Made by a program: the position numbers and the translations under genes. From JAYSFC01 sp041913505 (GTDB lineage: Bacteria > Pseudomonadota > Gammaproteobacteria > Burkholderiales > Burkholderiaceae_C): 48,950 nucleotides of DNA. Numbering within the stretch: position 1 is the first letter of the stretch; the number at the start of each line of letters is the position of its first letter. The stretch covers positions 1 through 48,950 of the forward strand of contig JAYSFC010000008.1 of assembly GCA_041913505.1 (NCBI GenBank), written 5' to 3'. Positions 17,012 through 25,646 of the stretch are shown piece by piece. The notes under the pieces were generated by a model. The model was not told the DNA's origin, did not search any database, and was given only the letters and a program-made list of their open reading frames with translations.

Positions 17012-17995
17012 ATGGCCTTGCTGACCCGTTCCCGTTTTCTTGCGTGCCTGGTGGCGGGCGCGGCGGCATGTGCCGCGCCCACCGCTTTCGCACAGGCCTA
17101 TCCCGACCGGCCCATCAAGCTGGTCGTGCCCTTCGCGCCTGGGGGCGCCACGGATATCCTGGGCCGGCTGCTGGCCACGGCGCTGACCGACAAGCTGGGG
17201 CAGCCGCTCGTCGTAGAAAACCGGCCGGGTGCGGGCACCGTGGTGGCTGGTGGGATGGTCGCCAAGGCGCCTGCCGATGGCTACACGCTGTTCCTGGGGG
17301 CCAGCACCACGCTCACGCTCAACCCGGCCATCCGCGCCTCGCTGCCCTACGACCCGCTGCGCAGTTTCACGCCGCTGGGCCTGGTGGCTGACATGGGGCT
17401 GGTGCTCGTGGCGCACAACGATACGCCCGGCCGCACGTTGCAGGAATTCGTGGCGCTTTCCAAGGCCGAGCCCGACAGGTTTTCGTACGGCTCATTCGGC
17501 ACGGGCTCTTCGGTGCATTTTGGGGGCGAGATGCTCAAATCCGCCACGGGCATGCGCGCGATGCATGTGCCTTTCAATGGCAGCTCGCCCAACCTCACCG
17601 CGCTCATGGGCGGGCAGGTGCAGGTGGCGGTGGATACGGTGGTGGCGACCACGCCGCTTATCAAGGCCGGCAAGATCCGTCCCATCGCGGCCCTGGGCGC
17701 GCAGCGCCTGGCCCTGCTGCCGCAGGTGCCCACGGTGGCCGAAAGCGGCTATCCGGGCTTCAGCATGGACACCTGGTTCGCCTTTCTCGCACCCGCCGGG
17801 CTGCCCGCGCCCGTGCAGAAGAAGCTCGAAAAGGCCCTGGGCGACGTGATGGCCGATCCGGCGCTGCACAAGAAGCTCGTGGATATCGGCCTGTCCCCCG
17901 CATGGGGGCCGGGCAGTGCGCTGCGGGAGCGCATCGAGCGCGAGCTGCCACAGATGCGCGCCGTGGCGGCGCGCGCGGGTATCCGCGTGGACTGA
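17012..17995 (+). CDS. Bug-family (TctC-like) periplasmic solute receptor
   Basis: The 327-residue product has a signal peptide ending A-F-A-Q-A (about 29) and the Bug signature YPDRPIKLVVPFAPGGATDI, then VVENRPGAGTVVAGG and LPYDPLRSFTPLG. Bug proteins bind carboxylates and related solutes, some serving tripartite transporters (TctAB) and some acting as sensors. No TctA/TctB gene lies in the window. A good AAAGGAG ribosome site precedes the start. Probably co-transcribed with the amidase. Confidence 0.9.
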   Translation: MALLTRSRFLACLVAGAAACAAPTAFAQAYPDRPIKLVVPFAPGGATDILGRLLATALTDKLGQPLVVENRPGAGTVVAGGMVAKAPADGYTLFLGASTTLTLNPAIRASLPYDPLRSFTPLGLVADMGLVLVAHNDTPGRTLQEFVALSKAEPDRFSYGSFGTGSSVHFGGEMLKSATGMRAMHVPFNGSSPNLTALMGGQVQVAVDTVVATTPLIKAGKIRPIAALGAQRLALLPQVPTVAESGYPGFSMDTWFAFLAPAGLPAPVQKKLEKALGDVMADPALHKKLVDIGLSPAWGPGSALRERIERELPQMRAVAARAGIRVD

Positions 17996-18192
17996 CATGC
18001 CCCCCGAGGCCTTGCGGGCGGGAGAATGCAGCCCTCGCGGCGGGTTGGCTCTTGCCTGATTGCCCTGGCTTGGGGCGCGCCAGTTTTAAGCGGCGTGGGT
18101 GAGGCGCGGCATCGTGGAAAACGGATATCAAGTCGAGGTGCGGCGTATTGGCGACAATGGGGGTTTTGCAGCGTCCCAAAGAGCCTGAACCC
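17996..18192. other. Intergenic stretch before the aminotransferase
   Basis: About 200 bases without a convincing gene. It likely holds the end of the amidase/Bug unit and the promoter of the next gene, but no terminator hairpin with a T-run and no clear -35/-10 pair could be fixed. Confidence 0.3.
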
Positions 18193-19389
18193 ATGCAATT
18201 CGCCGACCGTCTGAACAACGTAGAAACCTCCGCCATCCGCGAGCTGTTCAAGCTGCTGGGCAAGCCTGGCATCATCAGCTTCGCGGGCGGTTTTCCCGAC
18301 AGCGCCATGTTCGACGTGGACGGCATCCGTGAAGCGAGCCAGCGCGCCCTGACTGAGGAACCCGGCGCCGCCCTGCAGTACGGTGCTACCGAGGGCTACC
18401 AGCCGCTGCGCGAGCAGCTCTCGGCCTTCATGGGCACCAAGGGGGCGAAGGACGTGGCGCCCGAGCAGCTCATTGTCACCACGGGCAGTCAGCAGGCGCT
18501 GGACCTGCTGGGCAAAACCATGATCAGCCCCGGCGACAAGGTGATCGTCGAGGGCCCCACCTTTCTGGCCACGATCCAGTGCTTCCGGCTCTATGGTGCC
18601 GAGCTCATCAGCGCACCCATCGATGGCAACGGCGTAAAGACCGACGAGCTGGAAAAGCTCATCGCCGAGCACCGCCCCAAGCTCGTGTACCTGATCCCCA
18701 CCTTTGGCAACCCCAGCGGCGCCACGCTGAGCCTGGAGCGCCGCAAGAAGGTGCTTGAACTCGCCGTGAAGTACCAGACGCTGATCGTCGAGGACGACCC
18801 CTACGGCGATCTGTATTTCGGCGAGGCGCCTCCGCCCAGCCTGCTCGCGCTCTCGCCGCAGGTGCCTGGCAGCCGCGACCTGCTGGCCCACTGCGGCAGC
18901 CTGAGCAAGGTACTTTCGCCGGGGCTGCGCGTGGGCTGGCTCATCGCGCCGCCAGAGCTGCTGGCCAAGGCCACGATGTGCAAGCAGTTCAGCGATGCGC
19001 ACACCAGCACCTTCGCACAGGCCACGGCCGCGCAGTACCTCAAGGTAGGCCGCATGCCCGGCACGCTGGCCCATGTGCGCGCGGTGTACGCCGAGCGCGC
19101 CCAGGCCATGGGTGATGCGCTGCGCAAGGAGCTGGGCGCGGCCGTCGAATTCGTGCAGCCGCGGGGCGGCCTGTTCGTGTGGGCGCGTCTCACGGGCGCC
19201 AATGGTGCGGTGGCCGACGGCAACGTGCTCGCCAAGCGCGCCATCGACAAGGGCGTGGCCTTTGTGCCGGGCACGCCGTTCTTCTGCGCCCATCCCGACC
19301 ACGCTACGCTGCGCCTGTCGTTCGCCACGGCGGGCGTGGACAAGATCCAGGAGGGCGTGGCGCGCCTGGGCCAGGCGGTGGCGGGTTGA
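18193..19389 (+). CDS. PLP-dependent class I/II aminotransferase (2-aminoadipate / LysN-like)
   Basis: The 398-residue product has FAGGFPDSAMFDV near the N-terminus, LQYGATEGYQPLREQL, TTGSQQALDLLGK, the YLIPTFGNPSGATLS segment, VEDDPYGDLYF and the PLP lysine in CGSLSKVLSPGLRVGW. These are typical of the LysN / 2-aminoadipate transaminase group, the catalytic half seen also in MocR regulators, here without a DNA-binding domain. Start chosen at MQFADRL (18193); ATG 18148 and 18157 are in frame and possible. slyX follows after 2 bases. Substrate not determinable. Confidence 0.88.
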   Translation: MQFADRLNNVETSAIRELFKLLGKPGIISFAGGFPDSAMFDVDGIREASQRALTEEPGAALQYGATEGYQPLREQLSAFMGTKGAKDVAPEQLIVTTGSQQALDLLGKTMISPGDKVIVEGPTFLATIQCFRLYGAELISAPIDGNGVKTDELEKLIAEHRPKLVYLIPTFGNPSGATLSLERRKKVLELAVKYQTLIVEDDPYGDLYFGEAPPPSLLALSPQVPGSRDLLAHCGSLSKVLSPGLRVGWLIAPPELLAKATMCKQFSDAHTSTFAQATAAQYLKVGRMPGTLAHVRAVYAERAQAMGDALRKELGAAVEFVQPRGGLFVWARLTGANGAVADGNVLAKRAIDKGVAFVPGTPFFCAHPDHATLRLSFATAGVDKIQEGVARLGQAVAG

Positions 19390-19391
19390 CG

Positions 19392-19604
19392 ATGCCCGGG
19401 TCACTGGAAAGCCGCGTGGAGGCGTTGGAGGTCAAGGCCGCCTTCACCGAGGATCTGCTGGATCAACTCAACATGACCATCTTCCGCCAGCAGGAGCTGA
19501 TCGACCGGCTCACGCAGGAAATCCTCCAGCTGCGCCAGCAGGTGCCCGAGGGTGGAGGGGCCACGGTGCGCAACCTGCGCGACGAGCTGCCGCCCCACTA
19601 CTGA
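19392..19604 (+). CDS. slyX: SlyX family protein
   Basis: A 70-residue coiled-coil protein: LESRVEALEVKAAFTEDLLD, then LNMTIFRQQELIDRLTQEIL, and the C-terminal signature R-D-E-L-P-P-H-Y, diagnostic of SlyX. Its function is not established. It starts 2 bases after the aminotransferase stop, so it is co-translated with it. Confidence 0.92.
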   Translation: MPGSLESRVEALEVKAAFTEDLLDQLNMTIFRQQELIDRLTQEILQLRQQVPEGGGATVRNLRDELPPHY

Positions 19605-19652
19605 AACCCTGGCACTGGCGGGGTCGGCACCGGGGGCAGGGTACCATCGCCC

Positions 19653-19988
19653 ATGCGAAAAACCTTTCCCCTGCGCCTTGAAGGCAAGCATCCCGACCGC
19701 CTGCTCGACGCTACCAAGCACGAAATCCGCAAGTACCTGCGCCGTGAGCGCCGTCGTGCGCTGCCGCCGGGCATGGACTACTGGGATTTCGACTGTCGCT
19801 TCGGGCCCACCGCCGAGGCGGCTGAGCCGGCCCCTGTGGGAGCGCTGATCGGCCTCATCGATGCCCAGGTGCAGGCCGGCAGTGCCCAGTTCTACGTTGA
19901 GATTCTCGCCCGCGCCGCACGCAGGCCGCCGCGTGCGGACGCTCCGCAAGGTGGGGCAGACCCCAAAGCGGACGCCGGCGCTGATTAA
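19653..19988 (+). CDS. DUF6172 family protein
   Basis: A small basic protein of 111 residues, MRKTFPLRLEGKHPDRLLDA at the start, then KHEIRKYLRRERRRALPPG and a YWDFDCRFG patch. It matches what I recall of the DUF6172 family of betaproteobacteria, of unknown function. The last 20 residues are low complexity (A, D, G, P). Its TAA stop shares the palindrome TTAA with the stop of the convergent rhlE gene. Confidence 0.75.
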   Translation: MRKTFPLRLEGKHPDRLLDATKHEIRKYLRRERRRALPPGMDYWDFDCRFGPTAEAAEPAPVGALIGLIDAQVQAGSAQFYVEILARAARRPPRADAPQGGADPKADAGAD

Positions 19989-21235
19989 GGCTTGCCCGGC
20001 GCGGCGGCCGCTGAGCGCAGCTTGTCCTTCTTGCTTGGGCGCTTGCCCTTGATGCCTCCTGTACCCGGTACCGCTGCGCGGTCCGGGGAGGCCGTTTCCA
20101 CGGGCTCGAAGCCCGAGATCTGCTCGCGCGGCAGGCTGAGCCGCTGGCGCTTCTCGATGAGCGCGAAATGCGCTTCGGTATCGGCGCTCACGAAGCTCAC
20201 GGCCAAGCCGCTTGCGCCCGCGCGGCCGGTGCGGCCGATGCGGTGCACGTAGTCCACCGGCGAGCGTGGCAGGTCGTAGTTCACCACCACGGGCAGTTGG
20301 GCGATGTCGATGCCGCGTGAGGCCAGGTCGGTGGTCACCAGCACATCCAGGCGCTCTTCCTTGAACTCCTGCAGTACCTGCGTGCGCGCGCCCTGGCTCA
20401 GGCCGCCGTGCAGGGGCGCGGCGAAGATACCGCGCTGGCGCAGCTTGTCGGCCACGTGCTCGGCGGCGTATTGGGTCGCCACGAATACCAGCACCCGCTT
20501 CCAACCCTGGTCCCGCACGAGGTGGCGCAGCAGCTCGGTGCGGCGCCGGGCGTCCACCTGCAGCACGCGCTGCACGATGGCGGGCGCGCTGGCCTCGGCG
20601 GTGGGCACTGCCACGCGCGCGGGGTCGTGCAGCAGGCCCTCGGCCAGGGCCTGCACTGCGGGCGCGAAGGTGGCCGAGAAGAACAGGTTCTGGCGCGCGG
20701 CGGGCAACTGGCCCAGCACGCGCTGCAGTTCGTCGGCAAAGCCCAGGTCGAGCAGGCGGTCGGCCTCGTCGAGCACGAGCATGCGCACCGACGACAGGCG
20801 CAGCGCGTTGTGCTCCACAAGGTCGAGCAGGCGCCCCGGCGTGGCCACCACCACGTCGGCGCCGCCGCGCAGGCCCATCATCTGCGGGTTGATCGACACG
20901 CCGCCGAACACCACCACCACCTTGGGTGGTTGCGGCAGGTGCTGGGCCAGGCCGCGCAACACTTCGCCGACCTGGGCTGCGAGCTCACGCGTAGGCACCA
21001 GTACCAGCGCACGCACGCGCCGGGGCGTGTAGGTGGCGCCGCTTTGCAGGCGCTGCAGCAGGGGCAGCGCGAAGGCCGCCGTTTTGCCCGAGCCGGTCTG
21101 TGCGGCCGCCAGCAGGTCGGCGCCCCGCAGCACGGCTGGAATGGCCTGCGCCTGGATGGGAGTGGGTGCGGCGAAGCCCTGCGCGCCGGCGGCATGCGCC
21201 AAGGCGGGAGAGAGTCCGAGGGAGGTGAAGGGCAT
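19985..21235 (-). CDS. rhlE: DEAD-box ATP-dependent RNA helicase, RhlE-like
   Basis: Unwinds RNA duplexes in ribosome assembly and RNA decay. The 416-residue product has the Q motif (GFAAPTPIQAQAIP), Walker A AAQTGSGKTAAFAL, PTRELAAQV, the DEAD box VLDEADRLLDLGF, SAT (FFSATFA), TDLASRGIDI and HRIGRTGRAG. The C-terminal tail is short and lysine-rich (KRPSKKDKLR). Start at MPFTSLGL (21235). The frame stays open far upstream on the minus strand, but that part is antisense to the aldo/keto reductase gene. Confidence 0.94.
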   Translation of the reverse strand: MPFTSLGLSPALAHAAGAQGFAAPTPIQAQAIPAVLRGADLLAAAQTGSGKTAAFALPLLQRLQSGATYTPRRVRALVLVPTRELAAQVGEVLRGLAQHLPQPPKVVVVFGGVSINPQMMGLRGGADVVVATPGRLLDLVEHNALRLSSVRMLVLDEADRLLDLGFADELQRVLGQLPAARQNLFFSATFAPAVQALAEGLLHDPARVAVPTAEASAPAIVQRVLQVDARRRTELLRHLVRDQGWKRVLVFVATQYAAEHVADKLRQRGIFAAPLHGGLSQGARTQVLQEFKEERLDVLVTTDLASRGIDIAQLPVVVNYDLPRSPVDYVHRIGRTGRAGASGLAVSFVSADTEAHFALIEKRQRLSLPREQISGFEPVETASPDRAAVPGTGGIKGKRPSKKDKLRSAAAAPGKP

Positions 21236-21340
21236 GGGTGTGGGGTACGGGGCGCCGCAGGGCTGTGGGGGGACTGTAACCCGTGCCGCTATCCCTCTTT
21301 TTCCGATAATGGCCGGAGCTTCTTTTCCTCGGAGTTCTCC

Positions 21341-22345
21341 ATGCACTACCGCCGTCTCGGCAAAAGCAACCTGCAAGTGTCGGCCCTCTGCCTGGGCGCA
21401 ATGATGTTCGGCGACCAGACCGGGCGCGAGGAGGCCGCAGACATCGTGGCCGACGCGAAGGCCCAGGGCGTGAATTTCATCGACACGGCCGACGTCTACA
21501 CCAAGGGCGCGTCCGAGGCCATGCTGGGTGAGCTGCTGCAGGGGCAGCGCCACGATTGGGTGCTGGCCACCAAACTGGGCAACAAGATGTCGGAGCGAGT
21601 CAACGAGTCGCGCTATTCGCGCAGCTGGATGCTGCGCGAGGTGGAGGCCAGCCTTGGGCGCCTGCGCACCGACCATGTGGACATCCTCTACCTGCACCGC
21701 GACTACGAGGGCATGGACCTCGAGGAGCCGCTGTTCGCCATCGAGGCGCTGTTGCGCGCGGGCAAGATCCGTTACTGGGGCGTATCCAACTTCCGGGGCT
21801 GGCGTATCAGCGAGCTCGCACACATGGCGCGCCAGATCGGCATGCCGCTGTCCGTGGCTTGCCAGCCCTGCTACAACCTGCTCAACCGCACGACCGAGGT
21901 GGAGATCTTGCCCGTGTGCGCGCACCATGGCATCGGTGTGGCCGCATACAGTCCTGTGGCGCGCGGTGTGCTCACTGGCAAGTACCTGCCGGGCCAGGCG
22001 CCGGCTGAGGGCACGCGCGCCGGGCGCGGTGACCGGCGCATGGCCGAGGTGGAGTTCCGCGAGGAGTCGCTTGCCATCGCACAGCGGCTCAAGGCCCATG
22101 CCGAGGCGCGCGGCGTCACGCTCGCGCAGTTCGCCACGGCTTGGGTGCTGGCGCACCGCAGCGTGAGCTCGGTGATCGCGGGGCCGCGCACGCTGGCGCA
22201 GTGGCAGGACTATGCGCCAGCGCTGGGGTATGTGGTGACGCCCGAGGACGAGGCACTGGTGGATTCGCTGGTGGCACCCGGCCATCCTTCTACGCCGGGT
22301 TTCACCGATCCGGCCTACCCACTGCCGCCGCGCGTGCGTGGCTGA
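21341..22345 (+). CDS. Aldo/keto reductase
   Basis: NADPH-dependent carbonyl reductase of the AKR superfamily. The 334-residue product has the N-terminal HYRRLGKSNLQVSALCLGA, the catalytic Asp/Tyr in FIDTADVYTKGASE, the lysine in LATKLGNK and the histidine in LYLHRDYEG. NADP-binding segments near the C-terminus include VIAGPRTLAQW. ATG 21341 has a CGGAG ribosome site 6-8 bases upstream. It diverges from rhlE with a 105-base gap. Substrate unknown. Confidence 0.92.
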   Translation: MHYRRLGKSNLQVSALCLGAMMFGDQTGREEAADIVADAKAQGVNFIDTADVYTKGASEAMLGELLQGQRHDWVLATKLGNKMSERVNESRYSRSWMLREVEASLGRLRTDHVDILYLHRDYEGMDLEEPLFAIEALLRAGKIRYWGVSNFRGWRISELAHMARQIGMPLSVACQPCYNLLNRTTEVEILPVCAHHGIGVAAYSPVARGVLTGKYLPGQAPAEGTRAGRGDRRMAEVEFREESLAIAQRLKAHAEARGVTLAQFATAWVLAHRSVSSVIAGPRTLAQWQDYAPALGYVVTPEDEALVDSLVAPGHPSTPGFTDPAYPLPPRVRG

Positions 22346-22396
22346 GGAGATAATCAGCGCCCCGCCAACCGTGGCCAGAGCACTGTAAACCCGCCC

Positions 22397-22858
22397 ATGA
22401 GCGTTGTCCTCGATTCCTCCGCCATCACCCACGGCATCCAGCTTGCGGTGGCGCCGGTGTTCCTGCTCACGGCCGTGTCCGGCATGATCGGCGCGGTGGC
22501 CGGGCGGCTCGCGCGCATCATCGACCGTGCGCGCATCGTTGAGGACAAGGCCCGTAGCAGCAGCGATCCGGAACTGCTCGAGCGCTCCTACGCCGAACTC
22601 GCCACGCTGCGCACGCGCGGGCGCATGGCCAACGTCTGCATTGGCCTGCTCACACTGTGCGCCTTCCTGATCGGGCTCACCATCATTTTGCTGTTCCTCG
22701 GCGAGATCATGGGCCTGCAAGCCGCACGCATGGCCGTGGTGGGGTTCCTGGCGGGGGTGGTGTCGTTTTTGCTGGCCCTGGTGTTCTTCCTCACCGAAAC
22801 GGTGATGGCCACGCGGCTACTCGATTTCCACATGCTCAAGCAGCCACCGCGCGGCTGA
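22397..22858 (+). CDS. DUF2721 membrane protein
   Basis: A 153-residue protein with three predicted membrane helices (about 18-37, 77-98 and 104-130). A conserved loop GRLARIIDRARIVEDKAR follows the first helix, typical of the DUF2721 family. Function unknown. It begins about 50 bases after the reductase and is followed 14 bases later by the DUF3820 gene, so it is probably part of a short unit. Confidence 0.85.
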   Translation: MSVVLDSSAITHGIQLAVAPVFLLTAVSGMIGAVAGRLARIIDRARIVEDKARSSSDPELLERSYAELATLRTRGRMANVCIGLLTLCAFLIGLTIILLFLGEIMGLQAARMAVVGFLAGVVSFLLALVFFLTETVMATRLLDFHMLKQPPRG

Positions 22859-22872
22859 AGGCTCGGCGCGTC

Positions 22873-23091
22873 ATGGATCCCGAACTGCTACGGCGCCTGG
22901 TGACCACCGAGATGCCTTTCGGCAAATACAAGGGCCGCCTGATTGCAGACCTGCCGGGTAACTACCTGGCCTGGTTTGCGCGCGAGGGTTTTCCACGCGG
23001 CGATCTGGGCCGGCTGCTGGCGCTCATGCTCGAGATCGACCACAACGGGCTGGCACACCTGCTCGCGCCGCTGCGCACGGCGCGCAAGTAG
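22873..23091 (+). CDS. DUF3820 family protein
   Basis: A 72-residue protein with the family core MPFGKYKGRLIADLPGNYLA and WFAREGFPRGDLGRLLALML. DUF3820 proteins are small, soluble and of unknown role, sometimes called putative quorum-sensing-regulated virulence factors. The start at MDPELL (22873) follows the DUF2721 stop closely. A longer frame on this strand overlaps the preceding gene and was not used. Confidence 0.82.
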   Translation: MDPELLRRLVTTEMPFGKYKGRLIADLPGNYLAWFAREGFPRGDLGRLLALMLEIDHNGLAHLLAPLRTARK

Positions 23092-23186
23092 CCAGTGTGC
23101 TGGAGCCGGGTAGCTGGCCGAACTCGCCCCGGAGGAGTCCAGCGCGGCCAGACTCTCGCGTGCAGGTCAAGGTCGGGGCGCGAGTG

Positions 23187-23909
23187 TCACTGGCACGAGC
23201 AGCCCGAGGGGCCGCAGTCGCCGCTGGCGGCCTTCTTGGGTTCGAAGGCCGGGAACAGCATGTTGTTTTCCAGGTGGATGTGCTGGATCAGGTCGTCGCT
23301 GAGCTGGCCGATGCCCGCGTAGAGCGCACGCCAGGTGTTGCAGGCCCCCTGGGGCGGCTGGGCGTCGTTGGTCAGGCGGGCCAGGTTTTCCAGCGCGGCG
23401 CCGTGGTCCGTGTGCTCGGAGCGCATCATGGCGATGGGCTGGCCCACGAAGGGGTGGCCGCCCGACTTGAGCAGCGGGAACAGCACGGCTTCCTCTTTTT
23501 GCATGTGCGAGAGCAGCTCTTCCTCCAGGGCCTCCAGAGCGTCGGCGAGGCCTGCGGGTACGGCGGGGTGGTCGCGGTGCACGGCCTCGACGCGGCGTGC
23601 CATGCGGATCAGCTCGGGCAGCTGGGCGCGGTGTACGTCGTGGTACCGGGTGAGGATGTGGTCGATGAGTTCGCCGGCATCGCCGGCCAGCGGGGCTTCA
23701 TCGGAGCGTTGCAGCGCCGAGAGCTCCTGCAGCACGGCGGCCAGGTCCAGCCCCTTGTCGGCGGTGGCCTGGCGCAGGCTCACCTGGCCACCGCAGCAGA
23801 AGTCGAGCTTGAGGCGGCGGAAGATGGCGGTGGCGCCGGGTAGTTGCACGGCGATCTGGCCGATAGCCTGATCGGCGTCCGGCGGGGTCTGGGGCAGGCG
23901 AGCGTTCAT
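23187..23909 (-). CDS. ytfE: Iron-sulfur cluster repair di-iron protein (Ric / YtfE / ScdA)
   Basis: Repairs Fe-S clusters damaged by nitric oxide or peroxide. The 240-residue product has the N-terminal ScdA_N domain with LDFCCGGQVSL (about 34-44) and a hemerythrin-like four-helix bundle with iron-ligand histidines in YHDVHRAQLPEL, LLSHMQKEEAVLFP, SEHTDHG and QHIHLENNMLFPAF. A cysteine-containing tail (C-G-P-S-G-C-S-C) follows. It diverges from the Rrf2/NsrR gene, whose product is expected to repress it. Confidence 0.93.
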   Translation of the reverse strand: MNARLPQTPPDADQAIGQIAVQLPGATAIFRRLKLDFCCGGQVSLRQATADKGLDLAAVLQELSALQRSDEAPLAGDAGELIDHILTRYHDVHRAQLPELIRMARRVEAVHRDHPAVPAGLADALEALEEELLSHMQKEEAVLFPLLKSGGHPFVGQPIAMMRSEHTDHGAALENLARLTNDAQPPQGACNTWRALYAGIGQLSDDLIQHIHLENNMLFPAFEPKKAASGDCGPSGCSCQ

Positions 23910-23920
23910 GGCAGGTCCTT

Positions 23921-23977
23921 AAAGATTCATTTGATCTGAACATTTTAACGAAATAAAATGTAGCTGAGATGCACCTT
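23921..23977. promoter_or_regulatory. Putative NsrR operator in the ric/nsrR gap
   Basis: The AT-rich gap has AAGATTCATTT (23922-23932), one base off the NsrR half-site AAGATGCATTT, then AAATGTAGCTG (23956-23966), similar to the inverse half-site, and AGATGCA (23967-23973). The arrangement is not a clean 11-1-11 palindrome, so the site is inferred mainly from the divergent gene pair. Confidence 0.45.
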
Positions 23978-23997
23978 TTCTTGACCAGCGACAATTC

Positions 23998-24468
23998 ATG
24001 CGCCTGACCCAATGGACCGACTACACGCTGCGCGTGCTCATGTACTGTGCGGCCTGCCAGGAGCGCGAGCAGCCGGTGACGATTTCTGAGGTGGCCGAAG
24101 CGCATGGCATCTCGCGCAGCCACCTGACCAAGATCGTGCAGGAGCTGGCGGCGCAGGGCCTGCTGGAGACCACGCGGGGGCGCGGCGGCGGCATGCGGCT
24201 CATGAAGCCCGCGGTCGAAATCAGCCTGGGCGCCGTGGTGCGCTCGACCGAGACCGATTTCGACATGGTGGAGTGCTTTGACCCCACGCTCAACACCTGC
24301 CGGCTCAGCAGCCACTGCCGTCTCAAGGGAGTGCTGGGCAAGGCAACTTTGGCCTATCTGGCCGTGCTGGATAGCATGACGCTGGCCGATCTGGTGCCCG
24401 AGGTGGCGCAGCCCGGTCCCAAGGTGCATGTGCTGCACCCGATACCGGGCTTGCCCATAGGGGGCTGA
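23998..24468 (+). CDS. nsrR: Rrf2-family nitric-oxide-sensing repressor NsrR
   Basis: The 156-residue product has MRLTQWTDYTLRVLMYCAAC at the start, a winged helix (ISEVAEAHGISRSHLTKIVQ), LETTRGRGGGMRL, and three cysteines in CFDPTLNTCRLSSHC that would hold the NO-sensitive Fe-S cluster. This spacing is that of NsrR rather than IscR. It is divergent from ric, its standard target, and probably represses both genes until NO destroys the cluster. Confidence 0.92.
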   Translation: MRLTQWTDYTLRVLMYCAACQEREQPVTISEVAEAHGISRSHLTKIVQELAAQGLLETTRGRGGGMRLMKPAVEISLGAVVRSTETDFDMVECFDPTLNTCRLSSHCRLKGVLGKATLAYLAVLDSMTLADLVPEVAQPGPKVHVLHPIPGLPIGG

Positions 24469-24494
24469 GTGTTGGCGTGGTGACCTTGGCGCGG

Positions 24495-25619
24495 TCACCA
24501 GGCCGCAAAGACCTCCTCGGCCAGGCCGAGTGCGGTGCTCGCGCCCGAGCCGCTCGTCACGGCGACCAGGCGTGTGGCGCTGTCCGGGGTCTGCACGATG
24601 CAGGGTTCGCTGGACGAAACGGGGTAGGTGCCTACCCAGCGCTCCAGGACCGAGGCCTCGGTGAGCTGCAGCGCCTCGCACAGGTGGCGCAGGATCAGCG
24701 CATCCACGTGCTCCTGCGCGAAAGGAGCGGGGGCCGGGCCGCCGGGGGCGCCGTAGTGGTGCGAGTCGCCCACGACGAGGCTGCCGTCCGCGCTTTGCAC
24801 CACGATCAGGTGGATGCCGTGGGCGAGCGACTCTTGTTCCTCATTTTGTAGCTGTTGACGCAGAGCTTGTGCGGACTCCATGGCGCAATAGCCTTCATAA
24901 CGCACCAGGCTCAGGTCGCCCATCACCGAACCCTTGAGCTCGAAGCCCGCTTGCGGGCGCACGCGCAGCATCTGTAGCTGGCACTGGCGCAGGCCGTGCG
25001 CGGCCCACTCGGGCGCGTACAGGCTGCCGGGGTCGGCGTTGGTGCAGACCACCACGCGCTCGGCGGCGTAGGTGGCGCGCACGGTGCGCACGCGCGGCGG
25101 CGCCACGTCCAGCACAGCCTCGCCGAAGCGGAAGTCCACGCCCTGCGCTTCGGCCAGCCACCGGGCCAGGCGCGGGATGGCCGTGCGCGACTCCACGCGC
25201 AGCTCGTGCGGGCTGTAGAGCACCGACCGCAGCCCCGCCGTGCGCAGCGCGGGGTGGCGCGCGGCGGCGGCCTGGGGTGTAAGCAATTCGCAGCCGGGGG
25301 CCATCTCGGTCTGCATGAAGGCTTCGAGCACCGCGTGCGCTGCGGGGCGGCGCGCCGTGAGCCACAGGCCCTGGTGCAGCACCTCGATACCGGCCTGGGG
25401 CGCGATGGCGGCCCAGAGTTCGCGTGAGCGCATGGCGCGCCGCCAGTGGGCACCGGCGCGCTGGCCCGTCACGGTGACGAAGCCGAAGTTACGCACCGAT
25501 GCGCCCGCGCAGGCCGCGTCGCGCTCGATGACGAGCACCTTGAGGCCGCGCTGCGCGGCGGTGTAGGCATGGGCGAGGCCGACAATGCCGGCCCCTACAA
25601 CGATGACGTCGTATGTCAT
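24495..25619 (-). CDS. FAD-dependent oxidoreductase of the phosphonate-associated (TIGR03364) type
   Basis: A DAO/glycine-oxidase-fold enzyme of 374 residues. The FAD-binding dinucleotide motif VVGAGIVGLAHAYTAAQRG lies at residues 7-25, then ERDAACAGASVRNFGFVT, and a C-terminal VAVTSGSGASTALGLAEE that closes over the flavin. It is the last gene of an operon with a 2-aminoethylphosphonate-type ABC importer. In such operons this family is thought to oxidise amines of the aminophosphonate group. A short AT-richer stretch (minus strand of 24826-24880, encoding AQALRQQLQNEEQES) looks out of place and may be an insert. Reaction inferred, not shown. Confidence 0.82.
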   Translation of the reverse strand: MTYDVIVVGAGIVGLAHAYTAAQRGLKVLVIERDAACAGASVRNFGFVTVTGQRAGAHWRRAMRSRELWAAIAPQAGIEVLHQGLWLTARRPAAHAVLEAFMQTEMAPGCELLTPQAAAARHPALRTAGLRSVLYSPHELRVESRTAIPRLARWLAEAQGVDFRFGEAVLDVAPPRVRTVRATYAAERVVVCTNADPGSLYAPEWAAHGLRQCQLQMLRVRPQAGFELKGSVMGDLSLVRYEGYCAMESAQALRQQLQNEEQESLAHGIHLIVVQSADGSLVVGDSHHYGAPGGPAPAPFAQEHVDALILRHLCEALQLTEASVLERWVGTYPVSSSEPCIVQTPDSATRLVAVTSGSGASTALGLAEEVFAAW

Positions 25620-25646
25620 GGGGAAGATGAGGAAAGGGAAAGGGGG

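Noticed and set aside
19985..22720. 911-codon minus-strand frame suggesting a fused helicase
   Set aside because: The part upstream of 21235 is antisense to the aldo/keto reductase; the helicase Q motif and start fit at 21235.
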